Positions 20,001 to 32,670 of a stretch of DNA of 64,000 nucleotides are shown here, one piece after another. Within the stretch, counting starts at the first letter, position 1. Each line of letters begins with the position of its first letter. A program made the translations under genes and the position numbers. The notes beneath the pieces were generated by a model, which was given only the letters and a program-made list of their open reading frames with translations, searched no databases and was not told where the DNA came from. Source of the DNA: Phaeophleospora eucalypticola (Eukaryota; Ascomycota; Dothideomycetes; Mycosphaerellales; Mycosphaerellaceae); NCBI GenBank assembly GCA_022814565.1, contig JAKLNG010000005.1, positions 1,550,001 to 1,614,000 on the forward strand, written 5' to 3'.

Positions 20001-21157
20001 TGCCGAGCGTGCCTAAGAGGAGACTCGCACGCGGAATACAGTGAAGCGATCAAGGCATTGCAGGGCGAAGGGAGACAGGCGCGCGGAGAGAGATGTGCTT
20101 AAGCGAAGGAGAGTCGATTGCAAGTGTCGGTCGAGGATGGCGCTGCCAAGGATATTCCGGTCCCTGGTCCGCGAGAAGAGAGATTCGCTTTCGTCGGGCG
20201 AGCAGGGAAGTTGGAAGAGCGGTTTCAGGCGGAGGATGGTGATGTGATCGGGCAAAGCCGCGGGCAGTCGCAGCTTTTGAAGGTGGAGGTCGCGTGAGGA
20301 CACGGCCGTCTTCACGAACGGGCTTCAACGAAGGTGGTGGGAGGCAGAAGAGTTCACGGCGAAGAGGGGCATAGCATTGTCAGAGACAGCAGTCTATGTG
20401 AGAGCAGAGAGAGAGAGAGTCGAGTGCCCCGTCGAGTGTCTGGTGTCTGGTGTCTGGCGGCTTGGTCTAGTCGCACCAGCGCCTACCCAATCCCGATCCA
20501 ATCACGATCCAATCACGAGACCGCCAACGACAGGTCCAGGTCGCGTTCCGACTGTGGCTGGGCGTCTCACACAGCCACAAGTGCCACACACGTCGTCGCC
20601 CTCACCGGTCCAGGCACAGGCACGCTCTTTCTTTCTTCCCACACGTTGTGAGTGTCACAATACCTGTATATCCAGCAGCATCGACACGACCATCCTTGCT
20701 TGTGCCAGCAGCGCGTGCACATCACATTGTACCGATCAGCCGTCTCCATCATGCCGTTTGCCGATCGCTCCACACGCCCAGCTGCAAAAAGAAAGTCAAG
20801 AAAGTCATGCCTTGTTCCTTGGGTAACGCGCCAACTCTATTCCCTCCAACCTCACTTCCTCCGACCCACCACCGCTCGGTAGCCCGCCGATGCTGTATGT
20901 CCGAGAATACGTTGATGTGAACACGATAGATGGAATAGAGAGTTGAGGTGGTACTCTTCTCACCACGCCATAGTCGTACAGTCGGCACTTGCTTACAAGC
21001 ACGCCGGCTGTACCTGCGTCTGCGGGTGCGATAAGGCTGGCCGCGTGGTGCCTTTGTCATCGACTCGAAGGCAACGATTCTTCATGTCCCTTCTGATGGT
21101 ACTGCAGCTCTCTGAGCCATCGATGCGCTTGTCCGAGCAGCCAACGCAGTCATTCAA
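20001..21157. promoter_or_regulatory. Divergent promoter region (Skt5-like / secreted protein)
   Basis: This 1.16-kb divergent spacer must contain both promoters. It has a GAGA-rich patch near 20400-20420 and closely repeated CCAATC/GATCC units near 20490-20520. No coding region is supported. Confidence 0.4.
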
Positions 21158-23093
21158 ATGACAGCTTCACCTTGCCGCCGGTATTGCCAACTCGCTGCGA
21201 CTCTCTTGCTTATCGGCCTTGCGCAATCCTTCAACCAGCAGCCACTAAAGGACGACAATCTGCTACCGCGCCTCAACTTCTCTTCTCCTCTACCACTGAT
21301 CTTCCATTCCACATTTAGCCTGCTACAGCAATGGCCGCAGACCTTCTTTCCGAACGGGCACACCATCGCACCTTGCACTATCCCGACAAATACCCACCTG
21401 TACCATGCTCGACCCAACTCCTCCTTCCCTCCATCTCCAGAATGGTTCGCCTTTGACTCGGCAATGGCGTATTCTATACTCGGCCAGGCCCATGACTCTC
21501 ACTTGCTGACTTTCAGGACGACCAAAGATGTCAAGTGCATCTACTTCGACGGAACGTCAGCAGCTCTGATGGACGATGGATCCATGGACTCTCAGATGCT
21601 TCTGATTCGTAACAATTCCGCCAATGTGCCTGAAAACGTCCGATTTGGCCGACCGTCAGGTTCTCCGCCATATGAACACCATCCACCGTACAGGTACTAT
21701 CCGCCTTATGGTCCCGGTGGCAACTGGTCTCGCTTCAATCCTCTTCAGGCAGAGTACGACCGAGCGACGGGCCTTTGTGACTTCATCAGAAAAGAGGATC
21801 TTGGTGGCCCCGGCTGGGGATTTGAAGGCATCGTGAGAATGAATGCTGCTTTCGAGGTCATCTGGTGTAACTTCTCCTCACCGTCCGCTCAATTGGTATC
21901 ATGGCTGAACGCCTCATCCCCTGCATACGAAGGGCATGACGAGCGCCAGATCTTCTTGACTGTCGATAGCCATGCTTCTGAGGATGAGAAACCTCCACCA
22001 GGTCCACCTCGGCCAGGAAGACCCGGGGGCAGATGGCCGGGTATGAATCGGCCATTCCAGCAAAGAAGTGCTTTTGAGTGGTTCCGTGCAGCGGCTCACT
22101 TACGGTTTCGTCGGTGGTGTCCCTGGACGCGGAGAAGCTAGAGTCAAGATCGATAGCTGCGGCCTATTCAGCTTCTATGATCCATCTCTGGAACACCAAA
22201 CACATGCCCGAATGCTGCAAGAGCGTGATGCTCTCAACCTTACGCAAGATGGCCTTTGGACGACACCCGCAAACAGCATCGACAGAGATGTGGGTTTGCA
22301 GAAGCTTGCTCGAAGAAGGAGATATCAGCGAGCTATGAACATGAGTAAATCAGACGGTCTAGTCATGCGCCGCGAAGTAGAACATGGACTTCGAAATGCG
22401 CTTCGGAGCGAAGAAGCGTCATGCAGCGGCATCGACTGGGCTGCCATCACTCAGCAAGTCGTCATGGACTACGGCTCGTCCCTCTACGAATTTAAAACAC
22501 TCCTCTCCAACGACACAAGTCTCGCCAACAGCAGCAGCGCACGAAGATGGCTATCTTACATCCGAGGTGCGGCTCATCAAATCGCAATGCCGTACTACGA
22601 GTACCCTCCATACACCAAATCCAGCCTCGAGCATGCCTTCTCCCTCGCAGCACCACAATCCCGTGCCGCTCTTGCAAGATGCGCAAATCAACACGCCCCA
22701 TTTCCTAATCAGCAGCTCTCAAGAAGCGAAATTCTCGCCTCCGAATCCATTTTCTCCGTCCTCTCCGCCATCTGTAATACCACCATCCCCTTACTCCTCG
22801 ACATCGAACCTCTCTGGCTCCTGCACTTCAACAGCCTCACCGCGATCTCGGCAGAACTCCCTCAATCCTTGCAGCGTGAGATCCGCCATATCTTTACTTA
22901 CCATCTGGAAAGAATCGAAGAGCTCACGGCCTGGCTAGGATGGGCAGAGCAGTGGACTTCGTGCTTTCCGGGCTGCTCTGTCGGACAAGGCTGCGCGATT
23001 CCTACCTGTATCTGGCCAGTGATGGGGATTGGTCACTTCTCCGGAAGGCAGTGGCGATATCGAGATCCCGAGGAGGCGGAAGAGGCTTTATAA
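21158..23093 (+). CDS. Predicted secreted protein of an uncharacterised ascomycete family, apparent frameshift
   Basis: The ATG at 21158 starts a signal peptide (ATLLLIGLAQS). The frame runs to a stop at 22139-22141; a second frame continues from about 22095 to the stop ending at 23093. The first frame carries CIYFDGTSAALMDDG and LCDFIRKED. The second continues with GEARVKIDSCGLFSFYDP and CSGIDWAAITQQVV. These segments occur together in one fungal family of unknown function, as far as I recall, so the two halves belong to one protein of about 640 residues with many N-glycosylation sites. No intron of plausible length joins them in phase. A single extra base around 22090-22105 is the simplest explanation, either a sequencing error or a real mutation. 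Confidence 0.6.
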
Positions 23094-23213
23094 CGGAAAG
23101 TGCGTTGATGCGGAGCATCCGGGGGAGAGAATGTCTGATAGATAAATCATTGAAAGATGAAGATGTGACGAACTCAAAATATCCGAAGAACTGATCTTAT
23201 ATACAAGTCACGG

Positions 23214-26200
23214 CTATAACTCATCAAAGTCAACCCACCCCTCATCTTCTTCCTCCGCATCAGCGTCCGCATTCGCCTTCACCGTCTCCAGCTCATCCCT
23301 CTTCTTCCTCAACGCCTGCACCACCCTCAATCGCTCCTCATTTCTCTTCGCAACCTCCGGATCAACATCGTTCACCAACCCCCACCTCCACGCCAAATCC
23401 TGTCCAAAAGCGCCTCCCTCCATCGAGAAGCCCGAATAATGCGAGTACACGCTACTCGAGAAGCCTAGCGGAGTGACGGGACTCTTGATTCCCCCGATGA
23501 GATGTGTGAGACCTGCGCTTACCTCCCGCGCTCTTTGACGACGGAAGAAGTCATCGTCAGCGATGTCGGCCGCATTGTCGTTGTAGATCCATACCGTGAC
23601 GGTTTCCAGATCTGCTCGTTCTTCGCGCGCTAAGTCGTGACGGTATGCGGACCACGGGCCATCGTGGGCTTGCTGGTATATTACAGCGAGCTGGTAGTTC
23701 GCGGGAACCAGGATATCCACATCGACCATGAAATCGAGGAAAGTCGCTAGCGAGTCGATGGAGAAGTTTCGCAAATCCTGAAAAGTCGCAACGGCCTCTG
23801 GGTGGGTCAAATCTCGTCGAACGAGGAAGGCCGAGAATTCTCTCGTGAGCTCCCCATGCTGTTGATAGCTGCGGAAGTTGCGATACATCCTTCGCATCAC
23901 GTCGTCAGCATTGAGGTTCTCGTAGAAAGCGTTCAGTGCGTGAAGGGACATGACGAGCGCGCGGATGCCGCAGAGAAGGCCTTCGCCGCTCGTGGGAGAA
24001 GGGAGAAGCCCTCTAGCGACCGTCCTGGTAAGGCTGTGAAGCAGCTCAGGCCGACAGTCACTCGTGATTTGTCGTCGAGGTTTGTATCTGAAGACGTCGA
24101 TGTCGGCTTGTAACGACATCCAAAGGGTACCCGCGCGGTCTGCCAGATCTTGAAAGGCGCGGGCGGCGATGGGATGGTTCCTTGCACCGTCCGTGAGAGG
24201 CGGCTCAAGATGTCTGAGGCGCTCGACTAGACTGTTGAATAGCGCCAGCAGTGCAGATTGCTCTTCCTCAAGAGCATTCTCAGCTTCCTGCTGCCGGTGT
24301 GGCCCAGTCCGAGCTAGGGCCTCGTCACGTTTTCGGATCGGAAGACGAACATCAATCGCGGAGTGGGTTGCCTCTAGCTCATCAATCTCGCTGCGAAGTT
24401 GCGCTAGCCTCATATCTGCAGCATGTTTCAGTCGCTCTTCAGCCTCATTGATTGCCGAAGCCAATGCAGCGAGCACCTGCTGGGCTTGCTGCTCGGTCTC
24501 AATGATCAGGCCAACATCTTCCATAGATCCGTGGCCGTTGATCCGACGGTTTGTCGCGTCTGCCACTACTCCCGAAATGAGGTGATAGGTCTCATGAAAC
24601 ATCTCAACTAGCTGGGCCTTTGACAGAGTAGTGAGCGACCGACGAGCAACACGATCGTCGAGATCATTCAATCCGAAGATCAAGTCGGGAATCGGCAAGT
24701 CAGCTTCTACTAGGCTCCTCAGCATCTCAATGTTGTTAGTGCTGTCCGGAATGGGGGACTCAGCTTCAGCGATAAGGATCGCTCGACGCGTGAGCCTGTC
24801 AAGCGTCGATCGAAGCACTTCCCCTGACCCTTCTCTTCTAGCGTGTGACCTGAGCCTCTGTGGTGACGGAGCGTATTCCCATTGCATAGCGTCATCACCT
24901 GGATTGTAAAACAACCGTCCAGAGTTGAGCAGACCTGACCCGTGGAGGGGAAATAGATAACAAGTCTGATTTATGTCCCGTTGCTGGTGTTCTGCTGCTT
25001 CGCGGCCATGGCGACGCCTGACCTCCTTCATGGACGGGCCTGAGGAGGCAGTGATGCGTGGCCGCTTTGTAGGTCGCGAGAGTCGTGGACTATCAGCAAT
25101 CGGACTGTCCAAGTCCATCGCCTCCGGATGGAGATCGTTTTGCCTCACGAAACGTTCGAGATAGGACCGTTTGGGAACGCCGCTCGGCTCGAAGACGCTG
25201 GTCAGGTAAGGTTGCAAAGCCGCCACCAGCTCTGCTTGCATCTGTGCAAGCCTGTACCACTCTGCCTCGAGTCCAAACTCAAGGAATTTCTGTTGGTGGT
25301 CTTTCATAGCCATCTCAAGACCACGTACCTTCTTGAAGGTCGCTTCAGCGGCCAGAATCCGTAGCTCCTGCGGCACGTCCATGAGGACGAGCACTTCTTC
25401 AGTCATACGACTGACTTCTAGGCGTATTCTGTACAAAACGTCCTCAACTTTTGCCCATGAAGTTGGCGGTGCTGATTTTGAAGTCGACTCCAAGGAAGTG
25501 CTCTTGGTAGATGTAGTTTGTACGCCAACAGGTTCCAAAGATTGCTGTGGTATCGGTCTCTGCTTTTCAGAGCTCTGCGACAACGATGAAGCCTCACGTT
25601 GTACCGCTTCAGGCGCCGCAGAGGCTGCTTGGCCAGTCGTTCGTGGTCTCCGCGAGTATGCACGCGATTCTGATGGCCTACTCGACTGTGATCCGCCATT
25701 GGACTCGCGTTTGGGCGATGTCAGACGGGAATGTCGACCAATGTCGTGGCTCGGGTGGTTGCTTTGTGGTTTTTGCACAGACCTTTCATTCGCTCCCAAT
25801 TCCTTGTCACTAGTCTGTCTTTGCGGCCGTAGGCCATGTAAATGAGCCAGAACCCGCTTTTTTGTGTGATCAAGCAGCGCGGCGGCCTCGCTTCGTGTCA
25901 ATTCGCGATAGATAACGATGTTGCCTCCCACAGAGTCAAAGATTTCCCTTCCTGACTCAAGGATTTCCAAAGAGACTAGTATCTTGGGCACCGTGGTACA
26001 GCCAGACTGTACCTTGAAATTAACGTTGCTCCATCTTGCAGTCAGATCGCCGCCATCACCAAACCTGTGCTCAAGCTCAGTGACACGGCGGCGGAAACCT
26101 CCGACTTCCTCATCCCTCAAATGACGATGCAAAACAAGTTCTCCTCGACGGTACTTGAAGTCGGTCAAGAGATTAACTTTCCTCAAAGCGTTGACAACAG

Positions 26201-27190
26201 CAGCGGTCTCATGGTGGCGCTGGTAGTCAAACCATATTGTTGTTCGGGCGAGATGGCGATGTAGACCAACGAAGACACCAGTTCGCTCACATTGCTGTGG
26301 GCAAGACGAAGTTGAGCGTGCTTGTGCCCAAAGGCGCTGCTGGCTCTCTGCATCTAACGATCGTGGAACCAGAATGCCTGTAGCGGTCCACTGGAACGGC
26401 AGATTAGCTTCATGAAGAGCTTGTGCGAAGCACTCGATGTCCTCGTCCCAATGATCGCGGCAAGAAATTGTCGTCCCATCTCTTCTAACATCGGTTTCCA
26501 CATGTCCATCAGTACGCAGAAAACTGAGCAGCTCGACCTTTTCGGTTTCTGAGAACTGCCTGAACACCCACAGACCCCCTCCATTTAGCGTATGCTCCTC
26601 GCCCTTCGTCTGAAGTACTCCAGAGAGTATGTGGATTTGATCTTGAGTGTATTGGGCCCGCGGGGCAAGTAAAAAGCGCTGCGGCGGTGTATTCGGAGTA
26701 GGAGGAGTCTCTGATGCCATAGCGAATAGTATTGGGAGCCAAATCACAAGGCGGCGGAAGTAGTCGGGCGATTTGAGGATGAGTGTCTTTAGTTCAGTCG
26801 TGCAAGCGCGTGCGGTAGTCCAGAGCCAAGTCAGGAGGACTGGGATCGCGTAGTCAACTTCGGTCAGAATGAAAACGAGCTGCGCCTTAATCCAGGAGCG
26901 AAGGGTCACCAGCGTGTAGGGGAGCGCTATCGACGCGAGAACAATGTACATCAATGGTTCCAAGCCACTTGTGTCGAGTTTAAGAGCATTGAGCAGATAA
27001 GTGTAAATGTTGAACGCCAGCCACTGGCAGTTGTTAGCTGATTGCACGCTATGAGAAGCATGATGTTACTTACCACCACTGTCATGAAGCAGCAGACTAT
27101 GCCAGACGTACGAAGTTGAGTCTCCCTCCGCCTGCGATCTATTAGTACTTCCCAGTCCGCATCTTCTTCGACTTGCTCGACGGAGTTCAT
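23214..27190 (-). CDS. Large membrane-anchored protein of unknown function
   Basis: The exons are 27190..27074 and 27023..23214 with a 50-nt intron (GTAAGT...TGCCAG, phase 0), giving 1308 residues. The N-terminus is acidic and then hydrophobic: GIVCCFMTVV joined to WLAFNIYTYLL, then MYIVLASIALPYTLV, AQLVFILTEVDYAIPVLLTW and LVIWLPILFAMA, suggesting three or four membrane segments. The middle is Ser/Gln-rich and then coiled coil. The C-terminal region contains GEGLLCGIRAL with Cys1057, which resembles the active-site turn of OTU-type cysteine proteases, and later VTVWIYNDNA. I cannot identify a matching catalytic His, so protease function is only a suggestion. The C-terminus is acidic (EEEDEGWVDFDEL). 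Confidence 0.75.
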
Positions 27191-28548
27191 GTCGCAATGC
27201 TTGTGTCGCAGCCTGCTGCGAGTGTGGCTCAGTAAGCCAGGACTTGGATATTTGGCAGGATTGGTGTTGACCTGGACGAGTAGTGAATTAGGAGGACCGA
27301 CAATGGCGACAACTAATTCGCCCGCATCCTCGACTGCATCCTTTGTTCACCATGGCGGTGCCCAGACCGCTCACGTTGTCTTTGTCTACCATGCAGACTC
27401 GAAGATATGTTGAGAACAATGGAAGCTAGATGTCATGTTGTTAGCAGGAGTCACCAGGATAGTCAGGCCTGCTGTCAGTGATGAAGCTCGAGAAAAGCCC
27501 TTCTCAATATAGCAGCGCAATCAGAGTGACATTTTTCATAATGGGCGAGGTGACATGTTGAGGCCAGTGGCCTGGGCATGAGGCCCAGACGCTGCTTTGT
27601 GTGCTTTGCAGCGTTGATGTCCATTTCCAAGAGCAAAGGCTATTCCGAATCACCCGCAGCGTTTGCATTTTCTTCGTTTTCTTCACGCGTTTCGACGCGA
27701 TTGCTACGTCCTCATCATATCGCGACTCTTGCAAGGCCAACGCTTTAGTTCCACCCGCGCCATGCGATGATCATTTCTTCACGAGACTTTGCGGCTTTTT
27801 GATGGACGACAGGCGAAGTGATTGGAATGTCGGGCGATTGGAAGACGGAGGATGCAGAGCGACGCGTGGAAGAGCAGAGTTTGGCCGAAGAGAGGACCGA
27901 AGTGATGGGTCGGCTCCAGATGGAGCGGATGGAGAAGTGGAGCAGAGCTGCAGCGCTGGAGATGTTGATCTGGAGATGGAAGTTCGAGAACTACTACGGC
28001 GGCCCAAACATACGAATACGACTGGTGATTGACGATGCCGCGGACTGGAGTGGATTGGCTTCGCGAGAGGCTCGTGTTTACCAGCTTGGCGACACCTCCC
28101 TTTGTCTTGGCTGACCAGCAGACGTCCCATCATGATTTGCTGCGACTCGCGCAGGACCAAACCCTGCTCTGCTGATGCTCCTTCTCTCACCATTGCCATC
28201 TCTTCCTCATCTCTTACCATCTCTCACCATCTTCACCACCGACAACGCTCGCAAAGCCCCGCCGCTCGCTACCTCCATCCCGCCAGCCAGCGTTGCGCCG
28301 TCGAATACGACTGCGACTGCGACCGCGAGCCCGGCGCAATCGCCTCACCCATCGCCAAGCACTCGGCTCCGCCACCTCCCTCTTCCATTGCGCGTTCCGC
28401 CGAACCTCTTCACCTTCGCGACTGCTTCGTGCTCTTCTTCGCCGACCGAGTAGCGACGACGACAGCGACAATTCGTGCCGTATAATCTCACTCCGGGCCC
28501 CGCCGGCCACTCCGATCTCACACATTCATATCCCGCGACAACGCAGTC
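27191..28548. promoter_or_regulatory. Divergent intergenic region
   Basis: This 1.36-kb head-to-head spacer includes the GH76 promoter and a C/T-rich probable 5' leader (28170-28540). Open frames here are Arg/Ser-rich and lack domains. Confidence 0.4.
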
Positions 28549-29947
28549 ATGAAGCCCTCCATGTGGCTCGGCGCCCTGCTGGCAGGCTCTGCCAGCGCCC
28601 TCGACCTCACTCTGGATAGCCAGGACTCCATCAAGCAGGCTGCAAAGACGGTTGCGACAAAGATGGTCGCCTTTTACCCCGGCGACGACCCGGGTGGTAT
28701 TCCTGGTCTGCTTGGAGACCCATACTACTGGTGGGAGGCAGGTGCCATGTTTGGCGCGCTGGTCGACTACTGGTACTACACTGGCGACGACCAATTCAAC
28801 AATATCACAACACAGGCCCTGCTGTTTCAGGTCGGCCCAGACGACAACTATATGCCTCCCAACCAGAGCAAGTCTCTCGGTAACGATGACCAGGCTTTTT
28901 GGGGCCTCGCGGCCATGTCTGCCGCCGAGCAGAAATACCCAAATCCTCCCGACGACCAGCCACAATGGCTCGCGCTGGCACAGGCCGTCTTTAACTCCCA
29001 GGCGATTCGATGGGACGACACCTCCTGCGGTGGTGGCCTCAAATGGCAGATTTTTACCTTCAACAACGGTTACAACTACAAGAACTCTATCTCGAACGGA
29101 TGTTTCTTCAACTTGGCTTCCCGTTTGGGAATGTACACGGGCAATCAGACATACTTGGACTGGGCTGACCGCGCGTGGGAGTGGACAAATGCTGTTGGAC
29201 TGATGACCCCAAGCTACCAGATCTTTGACGGTTCGGACGACAACCTGAACTGCTCAGATTTCAACCACATTCAATGGAGCTACAACGCTGGTGTTTTCCT
29301 CCTCGGAGCAGGTGTCATGTGGAACATGGTGAGTTAATCTTGTTTGAGGCTCATGTAGTAGCTGCTGACTGTTCTTTGAGACCACCGGCGAGGAGCAGAG
29401 CAAGTGGGAAACCCGTATCCAAGGGCTCCTCAGTGCCACCACCAAGACCTTCTTCCAAGGCCAGGTCATGTACGAAGTCGCCTGTGAGCCCTCCGGCAAC
29501 TGCAACATCGACCAGCAGTCCTTCAAAGCCTACCTGTCCCGCTGGATGGCCGCCACCACCAAGGTTGCGCCCTGGACTCACGACACCATCATGCCCTTCA
29601 TCTCCGCTTCCGCTCAAGCCGCAGCAAAGTCTTGCTCGGGTGGCGACGACGGTTCCACATGCGGTACTAAGTGGACCACTGGCAACTGGGACGGCGCGTA
29701 CGGTGTAGGTCAGCAGATGAACGCCCTGGAAGTCATCCAGAGCAACCTGATTGACAACGTGATGGGCCCTGTCGGCAATAAGACGGGAGGTATTTCCAAG
29801 GGCGACCCCGCCGCTGGTACTGGAGGCGACTCGAACCCCGCTGCGCCGCAAGCCGCCATCACCACCAGTGACCGCGCAGGCGCCGGTATCCTCACCGCCC
29901 TTGTGCTCATCGGTCTTCTGGGAGGTGCTTGGTGGATGGTCATATAA
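28549..29947 (+). CDS. GPI-anchored endo-1,6-alpha-mannosidase-like protein, DFG5/DCW1 family (GH76)
   Basis: Exons 28549..29328 and 29381..29947 with a 52-nt intron (GTGAGT, branch GCTGACT, TTTGAG; phase 0) encode 448 residues. An N-terminal signal peptide (WLGALLAGSASALDLTL) leads into the family block LTLDSQDSIKQAAKTVA. The GNDDQAFWGLAAM motif holds the paired aspartates Asp113/Asp114 expected in the GH76 active site, and GLKWQIFTFNNGYNYKNSISN follows. The C-terminus is a hydrophobic GPI-attachment signal (AGILTALVLIGLLGGAWW). Dfg5/Dcw1 act outside the plasma membrane, where they are thought to trim GPI glycans and cross-link mannoproteins into wall glucan. The function is needed for wall integrity in yeast. 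Confidence 0.93.
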
Positions 29948-30584
29948 TCCGATCTGCGGCAGGGGAAAATGGATAATTAAGGGGCGCTGGAAAGGACCAT
30001 ATTCGCGGAAAATGTACAGTACTGGTCTTGGTAGTGCACACGGCAGGACACATGAACACAAATGAGAGTCTGCCAAAGTTCTCTTTACGATAAACGTAAT
30101 CGCTGTCGTCGAGGGAGATGGCTTGCACACGGCGTTGGAAAAGGAAGATACTCTGGGGCCTTTGCGTGCCTGGTTTGCTGTTTTCACGAGATCTTGGGAT
30201 GGGGATTGTGCTGTGCAGTATTCTTCGTTGCTCTTCATCATTACAAGTCATTTGACGAAATGGAATCTGTGTCATTTTTGATAAGTCATGCTTGATTTTC
30301 TTGATCTTGGTGTGCTATCTCGTCTGCGTGGGAGTCGAGGTGGTCGTGCTCAAAACCCATGGACTGCGCTCGTTGTGGAGCAGCTTGCCAGTTGGCGTCC
30401 TGGCTTGCACTTGAACTTGCCATGTGAAAGCCGCTCTGTGTCGTTCGCGATAGCTTCTGCAATGTCAATGAAGACGAATGGAGCGCCGCTGTGAACCCTC
30501 CTCTCATCTTCGATATTCTCTTCACCAGCATTGTGCCCGCTCTTTCATCCTTCCTCGCTTTGCCTCCTTCCTCGATTCGCTTGC
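29948..30584. other. Convergent intergenic region
   Basis: The 637 bp between two gene ends hold the 3' UTRs. I see no gene, RNA or repeat. Confidence 0.45.
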
Positions 30585-32670
30585 TCACTCGTCAATGGTC
30601 CAAGCAGTGCTTGCGGTTGTGCCGTCCTCGGCGCTGGTGTAGTCTTCCTCATCACTGTCATCGATGACATGAATCGAAGAGCGACGCTGCTGCTGCCGTG
30701 GCGCTGGCTCCACGACCCCGTCCTCCTTGCGCAGGCTCTTGATGACCTCGTCGAAGATCTGCTTGGCCACCATGCTCGGCACAGCATTCCCAATTTGTTT
30801 TCGAAGGTCCGTAATACCAGCCTCGGCGAAGCGATGCTCAGGCGGAAATCCTCCTAGCAAAGCGAGCTCTTGCATGTTCCACGTCCGCTGGCCGTTATAG
30901 TGCAGGCTGTCCTCACCTCCATTAGTGGTGATAGCACGGCGGAGTTGACGATCAGGGCTGAAAGGTTGCCCTGTACGGTTTGTGTAGAGTCGCATCCATC
31001 TCGGCAGGGTATGGCTAGGCGGAAGCAGGCTCATACGATCGCGGATAGTGACCAACGGCTTAAGGCCAGTGCCATGGGTTGGCTTCGGAAAGGGAGGGAG
31101 AGGCTCCCCGGGGCTATTGACATTGTCAGTAAACGATCATTGCAAATGCAGCCTTCGCAAATGCAGCCCACGATGGTGAGACTTACCACGATGCAATGAT
31201 AAAAAGCCGCTTTCTTGGCTGCGCGTTCTCGTGCTGCGCGCAATTGAAAATCCGCCAGCGCACGTTGTACCGTTCAGTCGTCAATTGGTTGATCAGGGCT
31301 GCGAACGATACATGATGGCGATGTAGAAGGCCAAATGTCTGCTCCAAAGTCACGACGCGAGGCTTGGTCCTGTTTAGGATCATCTTTACAGAGTATCCAG
31401 CAGCCACGTTCTCGGGGTCCCTCTTGCCACCAGTCGTATTGGCTGGTGAGTACGGCTGACAGGGAAAAGATACGTGCAGGACAGTGACTCTGTACTGGCG
31501 TTCTCCCTTGGTGCAAAAATCGAATATGTCCATGTCGAGGATTTTGGCACGGGAAAAATTCAGTCGTAGTGTCCGGCAGGCGACGTCCCAGTGGTCAAGC
31601 AGATATTTCAGCTGAAGTCCAGCCTGCTCGGCTCCGCGACTCATGCCGCCTGCTCCAGCACATATGTCCGCATATGTGTAGACTTCCATTGCCGGCTGCT
31701 GATCCCCATTAGCGGTGCTTGCAGCAATGCAGGACAGGTCCCCACTGTGAGCAGCGTGATTGGAGCTTTCCAAGTCGTCGTCTGTGAGGTCGATAGCGAC
31801 TTCACTTCGATTCTTCTTGCTGGGTCTTGCATTGAAGTGGTCGCTCTCATTGCCTCTCCAGGCATTGCGCTTTATTGCGTCGGGGACTCCCTTGCCTGTA
31901 TCCGCTTCCGACTCGCGCAGAGCTACCAAAGCGCCCGCTACAACCTTGCGGCCTTGCACGTACTCGATGAACTTCCAACGGCAGACGAGCCGTGCAGTAT
32001 CTTCAACAAGCTGTTCTTGGCCCTTGTAGTAAGGCGTTTCGCAGCAACGAAAGCTCAGCTCCGGGAAAGGTCGATTGGTGACGACAAGGTCGCGCATCTG
32101 AACAGCCGCGTGTAGAGGACAAAGAACCAAGGAGCTGTCGATCTGAGGGTTTGCAACATTCTCGTTCTTGCATGTGATGATAGCGCAGACCTCATTGCGC
32201 TGTCGCTGCAGGTACCTGTCCACACGCTTGTTGCGACGAAAGAGAATTCCTCTAAGTACGGTCTCTCCAGAATTGTCCCGTAGTATATCAAACACTCGAA
32301 GAAAGTCTTCACTCTCCAGCTCAACGCAGCACCGGGGCCGGATCGTAAAGCCAAGTGGGGAGAGCACTAAATCTCGCCGCTCGTACCCTACTGGAATGGC
32401 GGAGACCGAAAGCTGCTCGAATAGAGGTCCTAGGGCATCAATTTCCTCGGCATCGAGCTCGCGAATACCATCGTCTTCATCCATGCCGTCGTCTACATCG
32501 TCATCTTCGATGTAGAATACTGGCGTGCTCTCCTTGTCCTCAGTAAGATCGATCATCTGAGCGTCGTCGTCGACGGAGACGGCGTCGTCGTAGCTTCGTT
32601 TGGCGGTCCGAGAATGGGGAGAAGGGGGAAATTTGCTCGCTGCAAACGACAGAGAGCTCTGTCGCGTCAT
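30585..32670 (-). CDS. RID/Masc1-type DNA cytosine-5 methyltransferase
   Basis: Exons 32670..31187 and 31113..30585 with a 73-nt intron (GTAAGT...CAATAG, phase 2) encode 670 residues. The N-terminal third has a PIP-like/acidic start and a BAH-like segment (FLRVFDILRDN, GILFRRNKRVDRYL). The catalytic domain shows motif I DICAGAGGMSRGAE, motif IV SFPCQPYSPANT with the catalytic Cys, motif VI as TLEQTFG, motif VIII QPRKRLFIIAS and motif X QIGNAVP. EQT in place of the usual ENV in motif VI is characteristic of the fungus-specific RID/Masc1 group. Members are needed for repeat-induced point mutation in Neurospora and methylation induced premeiotically in Ascobolus. After splicing the motif VIII segment continues CPGEPLPPFPKPTHG, as in this group. 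Confidence 0.9.

Noticed and set aside
18923..20044. 373-codon plus-strand open frame opposite the Skt5-like gene
   Set aside because: It is an antisense shadow of the low-complexity Gly/Gln/Pro-rich exon; residue composition mirrors the real frame.
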